A stretch of DNA of 64,000 nucleotides from Actinomyces sp. (GCA_022649165.1 JALCNR010000001.1:291138-355137); one strand, 5' to 3'; positions 9,292 to 17,759 are shown, numbered from the stretch's first letter. Numbers and translations: made by a program. The notes: generated from the sequence alone by a model not told the origin.

Positions 9292-12200
9292 TCATGGCCG
9301 CCGCCTGCTGGACCGCGCTGTCGCCGCGGCGACGGCACCCGCCGCCAACAGAAGCGCACCCACGGCGAGGAACGGTCCCGCCGACGCCCCGGTGTCGGCC
9401 AACGAGGACTCCCCTCCCGCCGGCGCCACGCCCGAGGGCTGGGCCGCCGGGCCCTTCGAGCCATCGGAGCCATCGGAGCCCGGCTGGGAGCCTCCCGGCC
9501 CCTCGGAGCCCGACTGAGGGGGTTCGGCCGCGGCAGCAGCGAACTCGACCGCCGCCTGCCCCAGCGACCGTCCGTCTGCGGCGACGGCGACGTCGAAGCT
9601 GCCCGCTGTCAAGGAGGTCACCGACAGCGCGGCGTTCCCCTGTGAGTCCACGGCAACCTGCGCCGGTTCCTGCGCCGCCGCTCCCGGGGACCGTCCGCCC
9701 GCCGCGGCCGGGCTCCCGGCCGCGGACAGCTCGACGGGCAGCGTGAACGATACGGTCCGATCCGTCAGGGGATTGCCGAAGGAGTCTTTGACGCTGACGC
9801 GGATCTCGCGGGTCGCCGAGCCGTCGGCGACGGCTTCCCCCGGGACGGTCTCCACCGACGAGGTCTGCGCGTCGGGAAGCGACGGGTCGTCGATCGTGCA
9901 GGAAGCCAGGTCATCCGGTCCGGGAATCTCCACCGGGTCGGTCGTCACGCCGCGGTAGTCCTCGACCTGCATCTCGAAGCGAGAGTCGTCGTGCTCCCGC
10001 GTGAGGGAGTACTGCGCGGCGGGCGTGCGACCCCGGATGACCTTGTCGCCCGATCCGGAATAGGTGTACCTGAAGGTGCGCGGGGCGCTCTTCTCCTGGC
10101 CGGCCTCCGTCCATTTCTCCGTGACGCGGAGGTAGCGCCAGTCCTGCGTCTCGGGCCGCGCCAGGGTGAGCGTCGCGCCGTCGTCGGACCACGTGACGTC
10201 GCAGACGGGAGGCGGCTCGATCGTCGCGTCCGCGAACCGGCCGGTGGCGGCCGACGCCACGCCGTTGGCCATAACGGTTGCCCGAAATCTGGAGCCATCG
10301 ACCGGCACTCCCTCGATCGTCGCGCTCAAGGCCCCCGCGGGCGCCTCCACGGTGGCGGAGTACGCCTGACTCGCGTAGCGCCAGGATCCCGTGTCCGTCT
10401 CCAGCGTCACCGTCGCTCCCGTCGCGCCCGTAGCGGGAGGCGTCCACGTGATGGTCGCCGTCCCGTCGGCGCCCGGCGTCACGGTGACGTCGGTGGCGGC
10501 CGTCGCGGTGTCGAGGTCGAGGGTCGCCGCCTGGCTGCGGCGGCCGTCCGGCGCCACGGCGATGAGGCGCAGCGTCCCAGACGCCGCCGGCAGCTTCTTG
10601 ATGTAGTAGTGGTCGTCATAGCGTCCGCCGAGGAAGACGTCGTCGAGGTACAGCAGGTAGTTCGTCACCGAGCCGTAATCGGCGATGTCCCACGAGACCG
10701 TCGCCTCTCCGGTCGATGCCAGCAGGCTGTCGATTCTCAGTCCCGAGGGCGCCGCCGGCGTGTGGTCCGCCCCGTCGGAGACCGCGAGCCGGCCGATGTT
10801 CACCTGGTAGTCGGCGATCGCGTCGTCTCCCGCCTGGACGACGAGGCCCAGCGTCGCGATCGTGCGCCCGGCGTACGCCGACAGATCGATGGTGGCGGTC
10901 GTCCACCCGTCGGTCGCCGCACCGTCTGCCACGGGAAGCTCGACCACCGTGCTCGGGTCGTCCTCGAAGACGGCCGCGACGGCCAGCGCCGAGTCGTCGG
11001 AGGCGGGCTTGGCATAGGTGACGGAGACGGTCGAATCCGCGGTGACGCCGAGATCCGTCTTGAACAGCCGGATCGTGTTGTCCGAGGACACGGTTCCGGA
11101 CAGGACCAGTGAGCTGCCGCCTTCCCAGGCGCCGGTCTTCTGATAGGTGAAGCGCGAGGCCGGGGTGTAATCCGGTCCATAGTCGAAGTCCGCTTGCAAG
11201 GGGTCCGAGGCCGCATCGATCCACCACTGCCAGGTCACCGGGACGTCCTGCAGGTTGATGTTGCCCCATTCGGAGCTGTTCGAGACGGCGCCGTCCTCGC
11301 GCCACTCCAGGCCGTGGCCCGTGTTGAACGTGGTCGAGAACGTCTGTCCCCCGATGACCGAGCGCTCCGCGATCTGGGAGGAGATCCCCGCCCAGGATGT
11401 GTCCGCGGTGCCGCTCCCCTGCGAGGAGCCCGTCCACCACCGCCGCTCGCGGTCGAAGGCCTCGTTCTGGTGTTCGGGCTGGGTCTTCTTGTCGTCGCCG
11501 AGTTCCTGGAGGACGAAGTCGGCGCCCAGGGTCGCCAGGCTCACCTTCGGGATGCCGTCCTCGTCGAGGTTCGCCGCCAGCGCGTTGGCGTTGGTCTCGG
11601 AGAACTGGTCCTTGCCGGCCTCGATGCCCGCGAAGACGGCTTCGTAGGGGTCGAGCCCCAGCGAGGTCGCGTGTTCCTTCGAGGCGGAGAGCATGGAACC
11701 GTTGAACCAGTAGTTGAGGAAGATCGAGTCGGAGACGCGGCCCTTGTCCGCGTCGGCAACCCATGGCGAGTTCGCCTGGTTGAAGGCGTTCTGGTAACTG
11801 ATTCCCCCGTTCGGGAACGTCGCGGAGTCGTACCACTGGACGTACAGCCCGCCGTCACGCATCTGCTGGAGGAAGTCGCGGTAGGCGTCGACGTCGTCGG
11901 CGCCGACGGCGGACTCCTGGTTGACGAAGTAGCCGTCGAACCCGTAGTACTGCGCGACCTCGATGAGCTTGTCGGCCACCGGGAAGGTGCCGTCCGTGCG
12001 GCGGTCGCGCAGGAGGTCCTCGTACGTCTGCTCGCCCCGGTCCGAGCCAGAGAAGAAAAGGCAGCCGATCGACCTCACGCCGTTCTTGTGCGCGGCGTTC
12101 GTGTAAGCCGGGTTCGGCAGATTGAGCATGCCGAACTCGAACCACTTCTGCGTCCAGTCCGCACGGGGGTCGTAGAGCGCCGAGTCGATCCCCTGGGTGG

Positions 12201-12669
12201 GCATCCCGTGCCACGAGGCGTAGTAGTCCGTGTACTGCCAGTAATTGAACAGGTATTGGGAGAAGACGTTCGTGTCCTGGAACGACTCAAAGAAGGCGTT
12301 GCCGTAGTCCCCCGCCAGATCGAGCAGCTGCGTGCCCGATGACAGCCCCGGGTCGCGCTGGGTCTCCGCCAGCGCCGCGTTGCGCTCCTGCAGCGGCACG
12401 CGGGCGCGCAGATACTCCGATCCCTCGTCCGCCTGCGGCGACCAGTTGAGGATGTCCAGCCCCGTGTAGCCATGGCCGTAGGGCTGGTTCTCCCCCGCCG
12501 CTTGGTCCCCAGTCCATGGCAGGGTGTCGGTGGCGTGGGCCGGGGGCTGGACCAGGGCCGCCACCGCCACCGCCACCGCCGCGGCGAGCGCCGCGCGTGA
12601 CCTGCCCGCCCGGCGCCGATCGCCGGGGGCATTGCCCCGCCGGGACGCGAATGCCATCTTGTTCCCCAT
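9292..12669 (-). CDS. GH85 endo-beta-N-acetylglucosaminidase, cell-wall anchored
   Basis: 1125 residues. Signal peptide with Arg-rich n-region and cleavage near AHA-T47. The catalytic domain (about 60-420) carries the GH85 pair Asn250 and Glu252 in FDGYFVNQES; WSP near 76-78 and LNYWFNG further on match the family. Beta-sandwich and fibronectin-like regions fill 430-960, and a bacterial Ig-like stretch precedes the tail. The C-terminus has the sorting motif LADTG (1090-1094), a hydrophobic span and SSRRRP, so the enzyme is covalently linked to peptidoglycan. It should cut the GlcNAc-GlcNAc bond of N-glycans on host glycoproteins. ATG at 12667-12669 has GGAGG upstream; an in-frame codon at 12729 would add 20 residues without a ribosome site. 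Substrate choice (high-mannose or complex) is not visible. Confidence 0.93.
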   Translation of the reverse strand: MGNKMAFASRRGNAPGDRRRAGRSRAALAAAVAVAVAALVQPPAHATDTLPWTGDQAAGENQPYGHGYTGLDILNWSPQADEGSEYLRARVPLQERNAALAETQRDPGLSSGTQLLDLAGDYGNAFFESFQDTNVFSQYLFNYWQYTDYYASWHGMPTQGIDSALYDPRADWTQKWFEFGMLNLPNPAYTNAAHKNGVRSIGCLFFSGSDRGEQTYEDLLRDRRTDGTFPVADKLIEVAQYYGFDGYFVNQESAVGADDVDAYRDFLQQMRDGGLYVQWYDSATFPNGGISYQNAFNQANSPWVADADKGRVSDSIFLNYWFNGSMLSASKEHATSLGLDPYEAVFAGIEAGKDQFSETNANALAANLDEDGIPKVSLATLGADFVLQELGDDKKTQPEHQNEAFDRERRWWTGSSQGSGTADTSWAGISSQIAERSVIGGQTFSTTFNTGHGLEWREDGAVSNSSEWGNINLQDVPVTWQWWIDAASDPLQADFDYGPDYTPASRFTYQKTGAWEGGSSLVLSGTVSSDNTIRLFKTDLGVTADSTVSVTYAKPASDDSALAVAAVFEDDPSTVVELPVADGAATDGWTTATIDLSAYAGRTIATLGLVVQAGDDAIADYQVNIGRLAVSDGADHTPAAPSGLRIDSLLASTGEATVSWDIADYGSVTNYLLYLDDVFLGGRYDDHYYIKKLPAASGTLRLIAVAPDGRRSQAATLDLDTATAATDVTVTPGADGTATITWTPPATGATGATVTLETDTGSWRYASQAYSATVEAPAGALSATIEGVPVDGSRFRATVMANGVASAATGRFADATIEPPPVCDVTWSDDGATLTLARPETQDWRYLRVTEKWTEAGQEKSAPRTFRYTYSGSGDKVIRGRTPAAQYSLTREHDDSRFEMQVEDYRGVTTDPVEIPGPDDLASCTIDDPSLPDAQTSSVETVPGEAVADGSATREIRVSVKDSFGNPLTDRTVSFTLPVELSAAGSPAAAGGRSPGAAAQEPAQVAVDSQGNAALSVTSLTAGSFDVAVAADGRSLGQAAVEFAAAAAEPPQSGSEGPGGSQPGSDGSDGSKGPAAQPSGVAPAGGESSLADTGASAGPFLAVGALLLAAGAVAAATARSSRRRP

Positions 12670-12852
12670 CGAACCTCCTCCTCGCCGCGACGCCCACCGC
12701 CCTCGACCGTCCACGGTCGGGGCGCGCACATAGCGGCGTCGCAGACGGCGCGGCGCCCGGGCGTTCGCGGTTCTCCCACATGGTTGACTGGATCATCGGT
12801 CAGCGGATGTCTCCGCCGCCTTCCAGGCGACATCGTCCGCTGGGAACAGCGT

Positions 12853-12883
12853 AGACTAATTCGCATTAGCTGTCACGCGCGAA
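12853..12883 (-). promoter_or_regulatory. Promoter and operator site 2 ahead of GH85
   Basis: CTAATTCGCATTAG (12856-12869) differs from operator 1 by one central base. As at site 1 it overlaps a minus-strand -10 TAGTCT (12853-12858). The -35 is weak (TTCGCG at 12878-12883 with a 19-base spacer). The shared GTAGACTAAT flank strengthens the match. It would drive GH85 with a leader of about 175 bases. Confidence 0.6.
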
Positions 12884-12909
12884 AACCACGGGAGAGGCGG
12901 GCGGCTCCG

Positions 12910-14217
12910 TCAGTCGCGGCCCAGGGGCTCCAGCAAGCCATCCCTCAGGGCCGTCGCGAAGGTCGGCGTGGCGGGCAGGCGCGGCAGGAGCAGCATCTGG
13001 GCGACGTGGTAGGCGTCCGGCTTGCCGGGCCAGGTGCGGGTGCCCGGCGTGTTCCGGGGTGTGAGCTCGTGGAACCAGCGTCCGGGCGCCTCGCGCAGGT
13101 ACTGGCGGGCGTAGCCGTCCCAGATCGTGAAGGCGCGTCCCAGTCCCTCGATGTCCTCCCGATACGCCGACGCGCCCCGCGCCTCGTCCTCCGCGGCGAG
13201 GACCTTGCCCTGGACGACGGCGGCGCCGATCGCCTCGCACAGCACCCAGTGCATCCGCTCGCGCACCACGGGACGCCCCTCGAAGTCAGTGGTGTAGACG
13301 AATCCGGGGGCCCCGTCGACGGCCCAGCCGTCCTCGACCGCCCGGCGGAACAGGTGCCGGGCACCCTCAAGCATCCACTCCCCGGGCGTCTCTCCCCTCG
13401 CGACGAGGGCGGCCCTGGCCTGCAGCATCAGGCGCGACCATTCGAGCCCGTGCCCCGGGGTGACGCCGAAGGGGCGGAACGGATGGGCCGGCTGGTCGCG
13501 GTTGTAGTCGGGCAGAGCCTCCCAGGTGGCGCTGAAGTGCTCCGGGATGCGCCAGTCGTGACGCCCGGCCTGGTCATGGACGAAACGGAGGATGCCGCAG
13601 GCGCGGTCCAGCCACGTCCGGTCGCCCGTCACGTCGAAGGCGGAGAGGAAGCATTCCGTGGTGTGCATGTTCGCATTCACGCCCCGGTAGTCCTCGGACT
13701 GCGTGAAGGCCAGGTCCCAGGACTCGCGCACGCGCCCGTACTCCGGCTCCCACCACCAGCGTTCCTCGGCCTCCAGGGCCTCGGACAGGAGGCCCCCGGC
13801 CCCTGCCCGGCCGGCCGCCACCGCCGAGGTCGCGGCGAGCACCACGAAGGCATGGGCGTAGGCCTCCTTGCGACTTCCGGGAACCGGGACGCCAGCGCCC
13901 GTCCCATCCACCGCGTGGCCGATCTGCGAGTACCAGCCTCCGTGGACCGGATCGTGCAGCGGCCCCCTCAGGGCGTCCAACCCATGGTCCGCCAGCTCGG
14001 CCGCGCCCTCGACGCCCTGGAGGGCCGCCAGGCAGAAGACGTGCGTCATCCGGCAGGTGATCCACAATTCCACCGGCCGAGAGGTGTCGACCCGGCCGTC
14101 GGGACCCATGTAGCCGAACCCGGTGTCCACCCGCGATCCGCGGGCGAAGTCGACGATGGCGCGGAAATCGGCGTCGTACTCGGCGCGGATCTCAGAATCG
14201 GACCAAGGGCTGGTCAT
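12910..14217 (-). CDS. AGE-family sugar epimerase/isomerase, probable mannose isomerase
   Basis: 435 residues with the (alpha/alpha)6-barrel of N-acylglucosamine 2-epimerases and YihS-type aldose-ketose isomerases. His-bearing motifs typical of the active site are seen: NANMHTTECFLSAFD, PGHGLEWSRL and RERMHWVLCEAIGA. In an N-glycan locus the most useful reaction is mannose to fructose, but N-acetylmannosamine/N-acetylglucosamine epimerisation is possible. ATG at 14215-14217 has AGGAG seven bases upstream; the TTG two codons earlier is unlikely. The gene ends 40 bases before operator 2, so GH85 transcription is set apart from it. Confidence 0.85.
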   Translation of the reverse strand: MTSPWSDSEIRAEYDADFRAIVDFARGSRVDTGFGYMGPDGRVDTSRPVELWITCRMTHVFCLAALQGVEGAAELADHGLDALRGPLHDPVHGGWYSQIGHAVDGTGAGVPVPGSRKEAYAHAFVVLAATSAVAAGRAGAGGLLSEALEAEERWWWEPEYGRVRESWDLAFTQSEDYRGVNANMHTTECFLSAFDVTGDRTWLDRACGILRFVHDQAGRHDWRIPEHFSATWEALPDYNRDQPAHPFRPFGVTPGHGLEWSRLMLQARAALVARGETPGEWMLEGARHLFRRAVEDGWAVDGAPGFVYTTDFEGRPVVRERMHWVLCEAIGAAVVQGKVLAAEDEARGASAYREDIEGLGRAFTIWDGYARQYLREAPGRWFHELTPRNTPGTRTWPGKPDAYHVAQMLLLPRLPATPTFATALRDGLLEPLGRD

Positions 14218-14319
14218 GGTCAATGCTCCTCACTGGGGGCGAACAGGGCGGGCGCCGGCGACACACTTCTGTCAGCGTTGTCATAGCGCCGCTGCCATGG
14301 TAGTCCCCGTGCCGGAAGT

Positions 14320-15258
14320 CTAGGACGCGCCGCCGCGCGCCTCCGCCGCCGCGGTGGCACGCGCCAGGGCGACCGTCTCCTCCACGCAGGCGGCCACCGT
14401 GCGCACGCGCTGGACGCGCACGTCCAGGAAGGCGGGGGCGTCGGCGCCGACCAGCACGACGTCCACGCACTGGTCCGCCGCGATCGTCGACAGGAGGGAC
14501 TCGCAGGTCGTCCCGGCGCCCATCACGACGGCGATCGGCGCCGGATGGCGATCGCGGTACTCCTCGAAGCGCCGCGCGCCGTCCATCCCCCGGTGGTGGT
14601 CCGTGGCCAGGATCGTCGTGGGCACTCCCGCCCTCTCCAGCGACACGCCGACGACATGAGCCGGCAAGGTGTGCATGAGGTCCGTCAGGACGACGACGCG
14701 GGAGGCCGCGGGAAGACCGGGAGGCGGATCAAGCGTCGCCGTCTCGCGCAGGACGTCCCAGGCGACGGCCATCAACAGCACCGAGGATCCCGCGCCCGGC
14801 CTGTCCCCGTCCGAGTCCGCCAGGACGCTCTCCATCGCCGGCGCGATGAGGTCGCTCCAGACGTGGGGAAGGTCCTTCGACGCGATGGCGGCCGCGAGCG
14901 CCTGCCGCACGGTCCGGGCGTCTCCTCCGCGCGCGGCCCGGGCCAGCTCGCCCGGGGACGAGGGGGCGTCGCGCTGCCCTCCGCCCGTGCCCAGCACGTC
15001 GACGGGCATGGCCAGCGCGCTGGCGGCCGCGTCCCCGGCGCCCACGCCCGAGTGGATGAGTTCGACCATGCGGGCGAGGCGCTCGACGTCCTCGGGACGG
15101 TAGCGTCGATGGGCCCCCGCGCGCCTCTCACCCGGGCCCAAGCCGTATCGGCGCTCCCAGGTGCGCAGGGTCGAGGCGGACACGCCCAGCCGCGCCGACA
15201 CCGCCGTGACGGACAGGGGGACCTCCGGCATGAGCATCCCGCCCCGCTCCCGCGCCAT
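14320..15258 (-). CDS. MerR-type regulator with cobalamin-domain-like C-terminus
   Basis: 312 residues from the ATG at 15256-15258, which follows GGGGGAGGG. The MerR winged HTH covers about 12-50 (LSVTAVSARLGVSASTLRTWERRYG). The rest resembles the four-helix plus Rossmann-like cobalamin module of CarH/LitR proteins, but the usual DxHxxG is degenerate: LTDLMHTLPAHVVG keeps a His and has Pro where Gly is expected. It may bind no B12, or use the fold for another signal. Possible longer starts at 15279 and 15351; a shorter one at 15231. Its target is not evident. Confidence 0.82.
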   Translation of the reverse strand: MARERGGMLMPEVPLSVTAVSARLGVSASTLRTWERRYGLGPGERRAGAHRRYRPEDVERLARMVELIHSGVGAGDAAASALAMPVDVLGTGGGQRDAPSSPGELARAARGGDARTVRQALAAAIASKDLPHVWSDLIAPAMESVLADSDGDRPGAGSSVLLMAVAWDVLRETATLDPPPGLPAASRVVVLTDLMHTLPAHVVGVSLERAGVPTTILATDHHRGMDGARRFEEYRDRHPAPIAVVMGAGTTCESLLSTIAADQCVDVVLVGADAPAFLDVRVQRVRTVAACVEETVALARATAAAEARGGAS

Positions 15259-15391
15259 CCGATTCCCTCCCCCACACATCCGCGCCAAGCTCCCCTCGCC
15301 CACGCCGCCCGCCCGGACCGGCGGGCGATGGGACTCACTGACGATTGTCATCTGCCCGGGTCCCTCCCGCCACTCGGAGGTCTTCGACCGC

Positions 15392-15409
15392 ATTCAGCTT
15401 CCATTCAGC
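15392..15409. promoter_or_regulatory. Direct repeat upstream of whiB, PhoP-box-like
   Basis: ATTCAGC, four bases, ATTCAGC: two 7-base copies with an 11-base period, about 45 bases upstream of the whiB -35. This is the spacing of OmpR/PhoP-family response-regulator sites. It also lies upstream of the divergent MerR-type gene. Confidence 0.45.
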
Positions 15410-15454
15410 TTGGCCACCCAACCTGAGAATTTCCGGAGAGTTTGTGCCTCAGTC

Positions 15455-15484
15455 TTGAACAAGCAATGCGTAGATCTGTACTGT
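15455..15484 (+). promoter_or_regulatory. Promoter of the whiB-like gene
   Basis: -35 TTGAAC (15455-15460), 18-base spacer, -10 TACTGT (15479-15484). Start site near 15491, giving a leader of about 64 bases. Confidence 0.6.
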
Positions 15485-15554
15485 GGCTGCAGATCGAAGA
15501 CCAGGAGCGACGGCCCGCGACAGCGGCCCGTCCGAAGCGGAAGGGGATGTGATC

Positions 15555-15845
15555 ATGACCGATGTCTCTCGACTGCCCGGTCCGATGATGGAAGCCTGGG
15601 AGTGGCAGTATCAGGGCGCGTGCCGTGACATGGACACGGAGTTGTTCTTCCACCCCGAGGGCGAGCGCGGATCGACGCGCCGCCGCCGCGCGGAGAACGC
15701 CAAGGCCATCTGCGCGACCTGCCCCGTCATCGAGCAGTGCCGCGAGTACGCGCTGCGCGCCCAGGAGCCGTACGGCATCTGGGGCGGCATGACGGAGGAG
15801 GAGCGCCGCGAGGAGATCCTGCGGTCGCGCCGCCGCACCGCCTGA
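15555..15845 (+). CDS. WhiB-family iron-sulfur regulator (WhiB3/WhiD-like)
   Basis: 96 residues. Four cysteines hold the [4Fe-4S] cluster: Cys23, Cys53, Cys56 and Cys62 (the last three in ICATCPVIEQC). The GIWGGMTEEERR turn (74-85) and an Arg-rich C-terminus (RRSRRRTA region) match the sigma-factor-binding and DNA-contacting parts of Wbl proteins. Linkage to groES recalls the mycobacterial groES-groEL1-whiB3 order, supporting the WhiB3/WhiD subgroup, although the groEL1 gene is absent. ATG at 15555-15557 follows GGAAGGGGATG; the longer reading from 15483 starts on the -10 element and is rejected. Confidence 0.93.
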   Translation: MTDVSRLPGPMMEAWEWQYQGACRDMDTELFFHPEGERGSTRRRRAENAKAICATCPVIEQCREYALRAQEPYGIWGGMTEEERREEILRSRRRTA

Positions 15846-15908
15846 GACGGTGACCGGCGCGGGCGGTCCGGTGCGCGGGAGCCCACCGGGCACAGGCCCC
15901 GCGAGCAT

Positions 15909-15954
15909 GACGCGGAGGGGGTCCGCACCACATGGTGCGGACCCCCTCCGCGTC
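15909..15954. terminator. Long bidirectional terminator between whiB and groES
   Basis: Two perfect 22-bp arms (GACGCGGAGGGGGTCCGCACCA and its complement) around a 2-base CA loop. It lies between the convergent ends of whiB (+) and groES (-), so it can serve both. Confidence 0.85.
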
Positions 15955-15969
15955 GACCGGCTTGTCGAC

Positions 15970-16266
15970 TCAGCGCTCGACGATGGCCAGGACGTCGCGC
16001 GAGGAGAGGATCTGGTACTCCTCGCCCTCGAACTTGACCTCCGTGCCGCCGTAACGGCTGTAGATCACGGTGTCGCCGACCTTGACGTCGACGGGCACGC
16101 GCTTGCCGTTGTCATCGATGCGGCCGGGGCCCACGGCCATGACCTCACCCTCCTGCGGCTTCTCCTTGGCGGTGTCCGGAATGACCAGCCCGGAGGCGGT
16201 CGTACGCTCGGCCTCGAGCTGACGGATCACAATGCGGTCCTCAAGCGGCTTGATGGAGATCGACAC
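15970..16266 (-). CDS. groES: Co-chaperonin GroES
   Basis: 98 residues, full length for the 10-kDa lid of the GroEL cage. Visible parts are the N-terminal [12 protein letters not shown] strand, the mobile loop around [12 protein letters not shown] that docks on GroEL, and the C-terminal SRDVLAIVE strand. No groEL follows; the gene stands alone, as in several actinobacteria that keep the chaperonin gene elsewhere. Expression is controlled by the CIRCE element upstream. Confidence 0.97.
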   Translation of the reverse strand: MSISIKPLEDRIVIRQLEAERTTASGLVIPDTAKEKPQEGEVMAVGPGRIDDNGKRVPVDVKVGDTVIYSRYGGTEVKFEGEEYQILSSRDVLAIVER

Positions 16267-16377
16267 TGTCGTGACTCCCTTTCTGATGGTGGCAGATTCA
16301 TGTGTCCCGTGCGCCTGCCGTCGCGGGGGTCAGGACCCAGGACGCGGTCGCGGCCCGAGGGCCGCGTTCCGCCGTCA

Positions 16378-16418
16378 AGCTTAGGTCCGTACTGGCACTC
16401 TGACAACCCGAGTGCCAG
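16378..16418 (-). promoter_or_regulatory. groES promoter with CIRCE element
   Basis: CIRCE: CTGGCACTC (16392-16400), nine bases, GAGTGCCAG (16410-16418), the HrcA operator core with CTGG/CCAG ends. On the minus strand -35 TTGTCA (16401-16406), 17-base spacer and -10 TAAGCT (16378-16383), so CIRCE covers the -35. Heat-inducible HrcA control is expected. Confidence 0.88.
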
Positions 16419-16457
16419 CGGCGCCCGCTCCGCGCCCCGACGCCATGTCGTGGGACG

Positions 16458-17759
16458 ATGGGCCCCGTGACCTCGACCCTGACCCCCGTCATCTCGTCCC
16501 CGGGCTGGGAGCTCCTCGCCGCGCTGGAGGCGATGCCCGACCGCGCCGACATGGACCCGATGCGCCTGGGCCGGTCCCTGCGCGAGCAGGGCGTCGCCCC
16601 GGACGTCGCCGCCGGAGTGCTCGCGCAATTGAGCCTCCGCGACCGGGCCGAATCGAAGTTCGGCCGCTTCGCCCGCACCATGGTCCTCACGCGCGACGGA
16701 CTGGAGCAGGCCACCCGCATGGTCGTCGCCGCCTTGCACGCCCAGCGGTTCCTCGACGCGGGCGCCACCCGGGTCGCGGACCTGGGATGCGGAATCGGGG
16801 GTGACGCGCTGGCCATGGCCGGGCTGGGCCTCGATGTCCTCGCCTTCGACGTCGACGAGGACGCCGCCGTGGCCGCGGCCGCCAACCTCCGCGCCTTCCC
16901 CGGGACCTCGGTCAGGCGCGGGGACGTGCGCGACCTGGAACCCGGGGGCCTCATCGCGGACGGCGTCGACGCCCTGTTCGCCGACCCGGCCCGCCGGACC
17001 GGGCAGGCGCTCGGCGCCAGGCGCCTGCTGGCTCCCGAGCAGTGGTCCCCGCCTCTGTCCTGGGTGCTCGGGTGGCGCGGCTCCTTCGACCGCATCGGCG
17101 TGAAACTGGCTCCCGGCGTCCCCCACGCGGCGCTGCCCGACGACTGCCACGTCCAGTGGACGTCCGTCGACGGCGACCTGGTGGAGGCGGCCCTATGGAC
17201 GCCGGCGCTGGCCCCCGAGGGCCCCGGACGCTCCGCGCAGGTCATCCGCTCGGGACGCTCCCACGTCCTGAGGGAGGCCCGGACGGGCGACGGAAGCGCC
17301 GCCGAAGGGGATGCGCGCGACCTCCGAGCTCACGGCGCGAGCAGCGCGGTCCGACGGGCCCCCGACGGTCCTATCGCGTCGATGATCGCCGAGCCCGATC
17401 CCGCCGTGATCCGCGCCGGTCTGGTGGCCCGCCTGGCCGAGGACCTGGACGCGCACCTGCTGTCCCCGGGCATCGCCTGGCTGACCGGCGACAACCTGCC
17501 CGGCACCGCCTTCGCCTCCCGGTTCAAGGTCCTCGACGTCGTCCCCCTGCGCATCGCGGCGATCGACCGGGCGCTGGCCCTCCTCGACATCGGGCGCGTC
17601 GAGGTGAAGAAGCGCGGGGCGGACGTGGATCCCCAGGCGATCCGCGCGGGCCTGCGGCTCACGGGCAGCGGAGAGGCCACCGTCATCGCGACCCGCGTCG
17701 CCGGCCGCCACCGCGCGGTCATCGCGAGAAGATGCCGCTCATCGTCTCCGCATGACTGA
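16458..17759 (+). CDS. Class I SAM-dependent methyltransferase with THUMP-like domain
   Basis: 433 residues. SAM-binding motif VADLGCGIGGDALAMA sits near residue 113 and the acidic second strand FDVDEDAAVAAA follows; ALFADPARR is the motif IV region (DPxR). The C-terminal part resembles the THUMP-like domain found in a family of actinobacterial methyltransferases of unknown substrate, probably RNA. Start at 16458 (ATG) or at the GTG 16467; neither has a clear ribosome site. Its TGA overlaps the region where the next gene may start (17752), suggesting an operon. Confidence 0.8.
   Translation: MGPVTSTLTPVISSPGWELLAALEAMPDRADMDPMRLGRSLREQGVAPDVAAGVLAQLSLRDRAESKFGRFARTMVLTRDGLEQATRMVVAALHAQRFLDAGATRVADLGCGIGGDALAMAGLGLDVLAFDVDEDAAVAAAANLRAFPGTSVRRGDVRDLEPGGLIADGVDALFADPARRTGQALGARRLLAPEQWSPPLSWVLGWRGSFDRIGVKLAPGVPHAALPDDCHVQWTSVDGDLVEAALWTPALAPEGPGRSAQVIRSGRSHVLREARTGDGSAAEGDARDLRAHGASSAVRRAPDGPIASMIAEPDPAVIRAGLVARLAEDLDAHLLSPGIAWLTGDNLPGTAFASRFKVLDVVPLRIAAIDRALALLDIGRVEVKKRGADVDPQAIRAGLRLTGSGEATVIATRVAGRHRAVIARRCRSSSPHD

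Noticed and set aside
9111..9473. A longer N-terminus for the LacI regulator (start near 9473)
   Set aside because: It would cross the GH85 terminator hairpin and the GH85 3' end; the GTG at 9113 has a good ribosome site.
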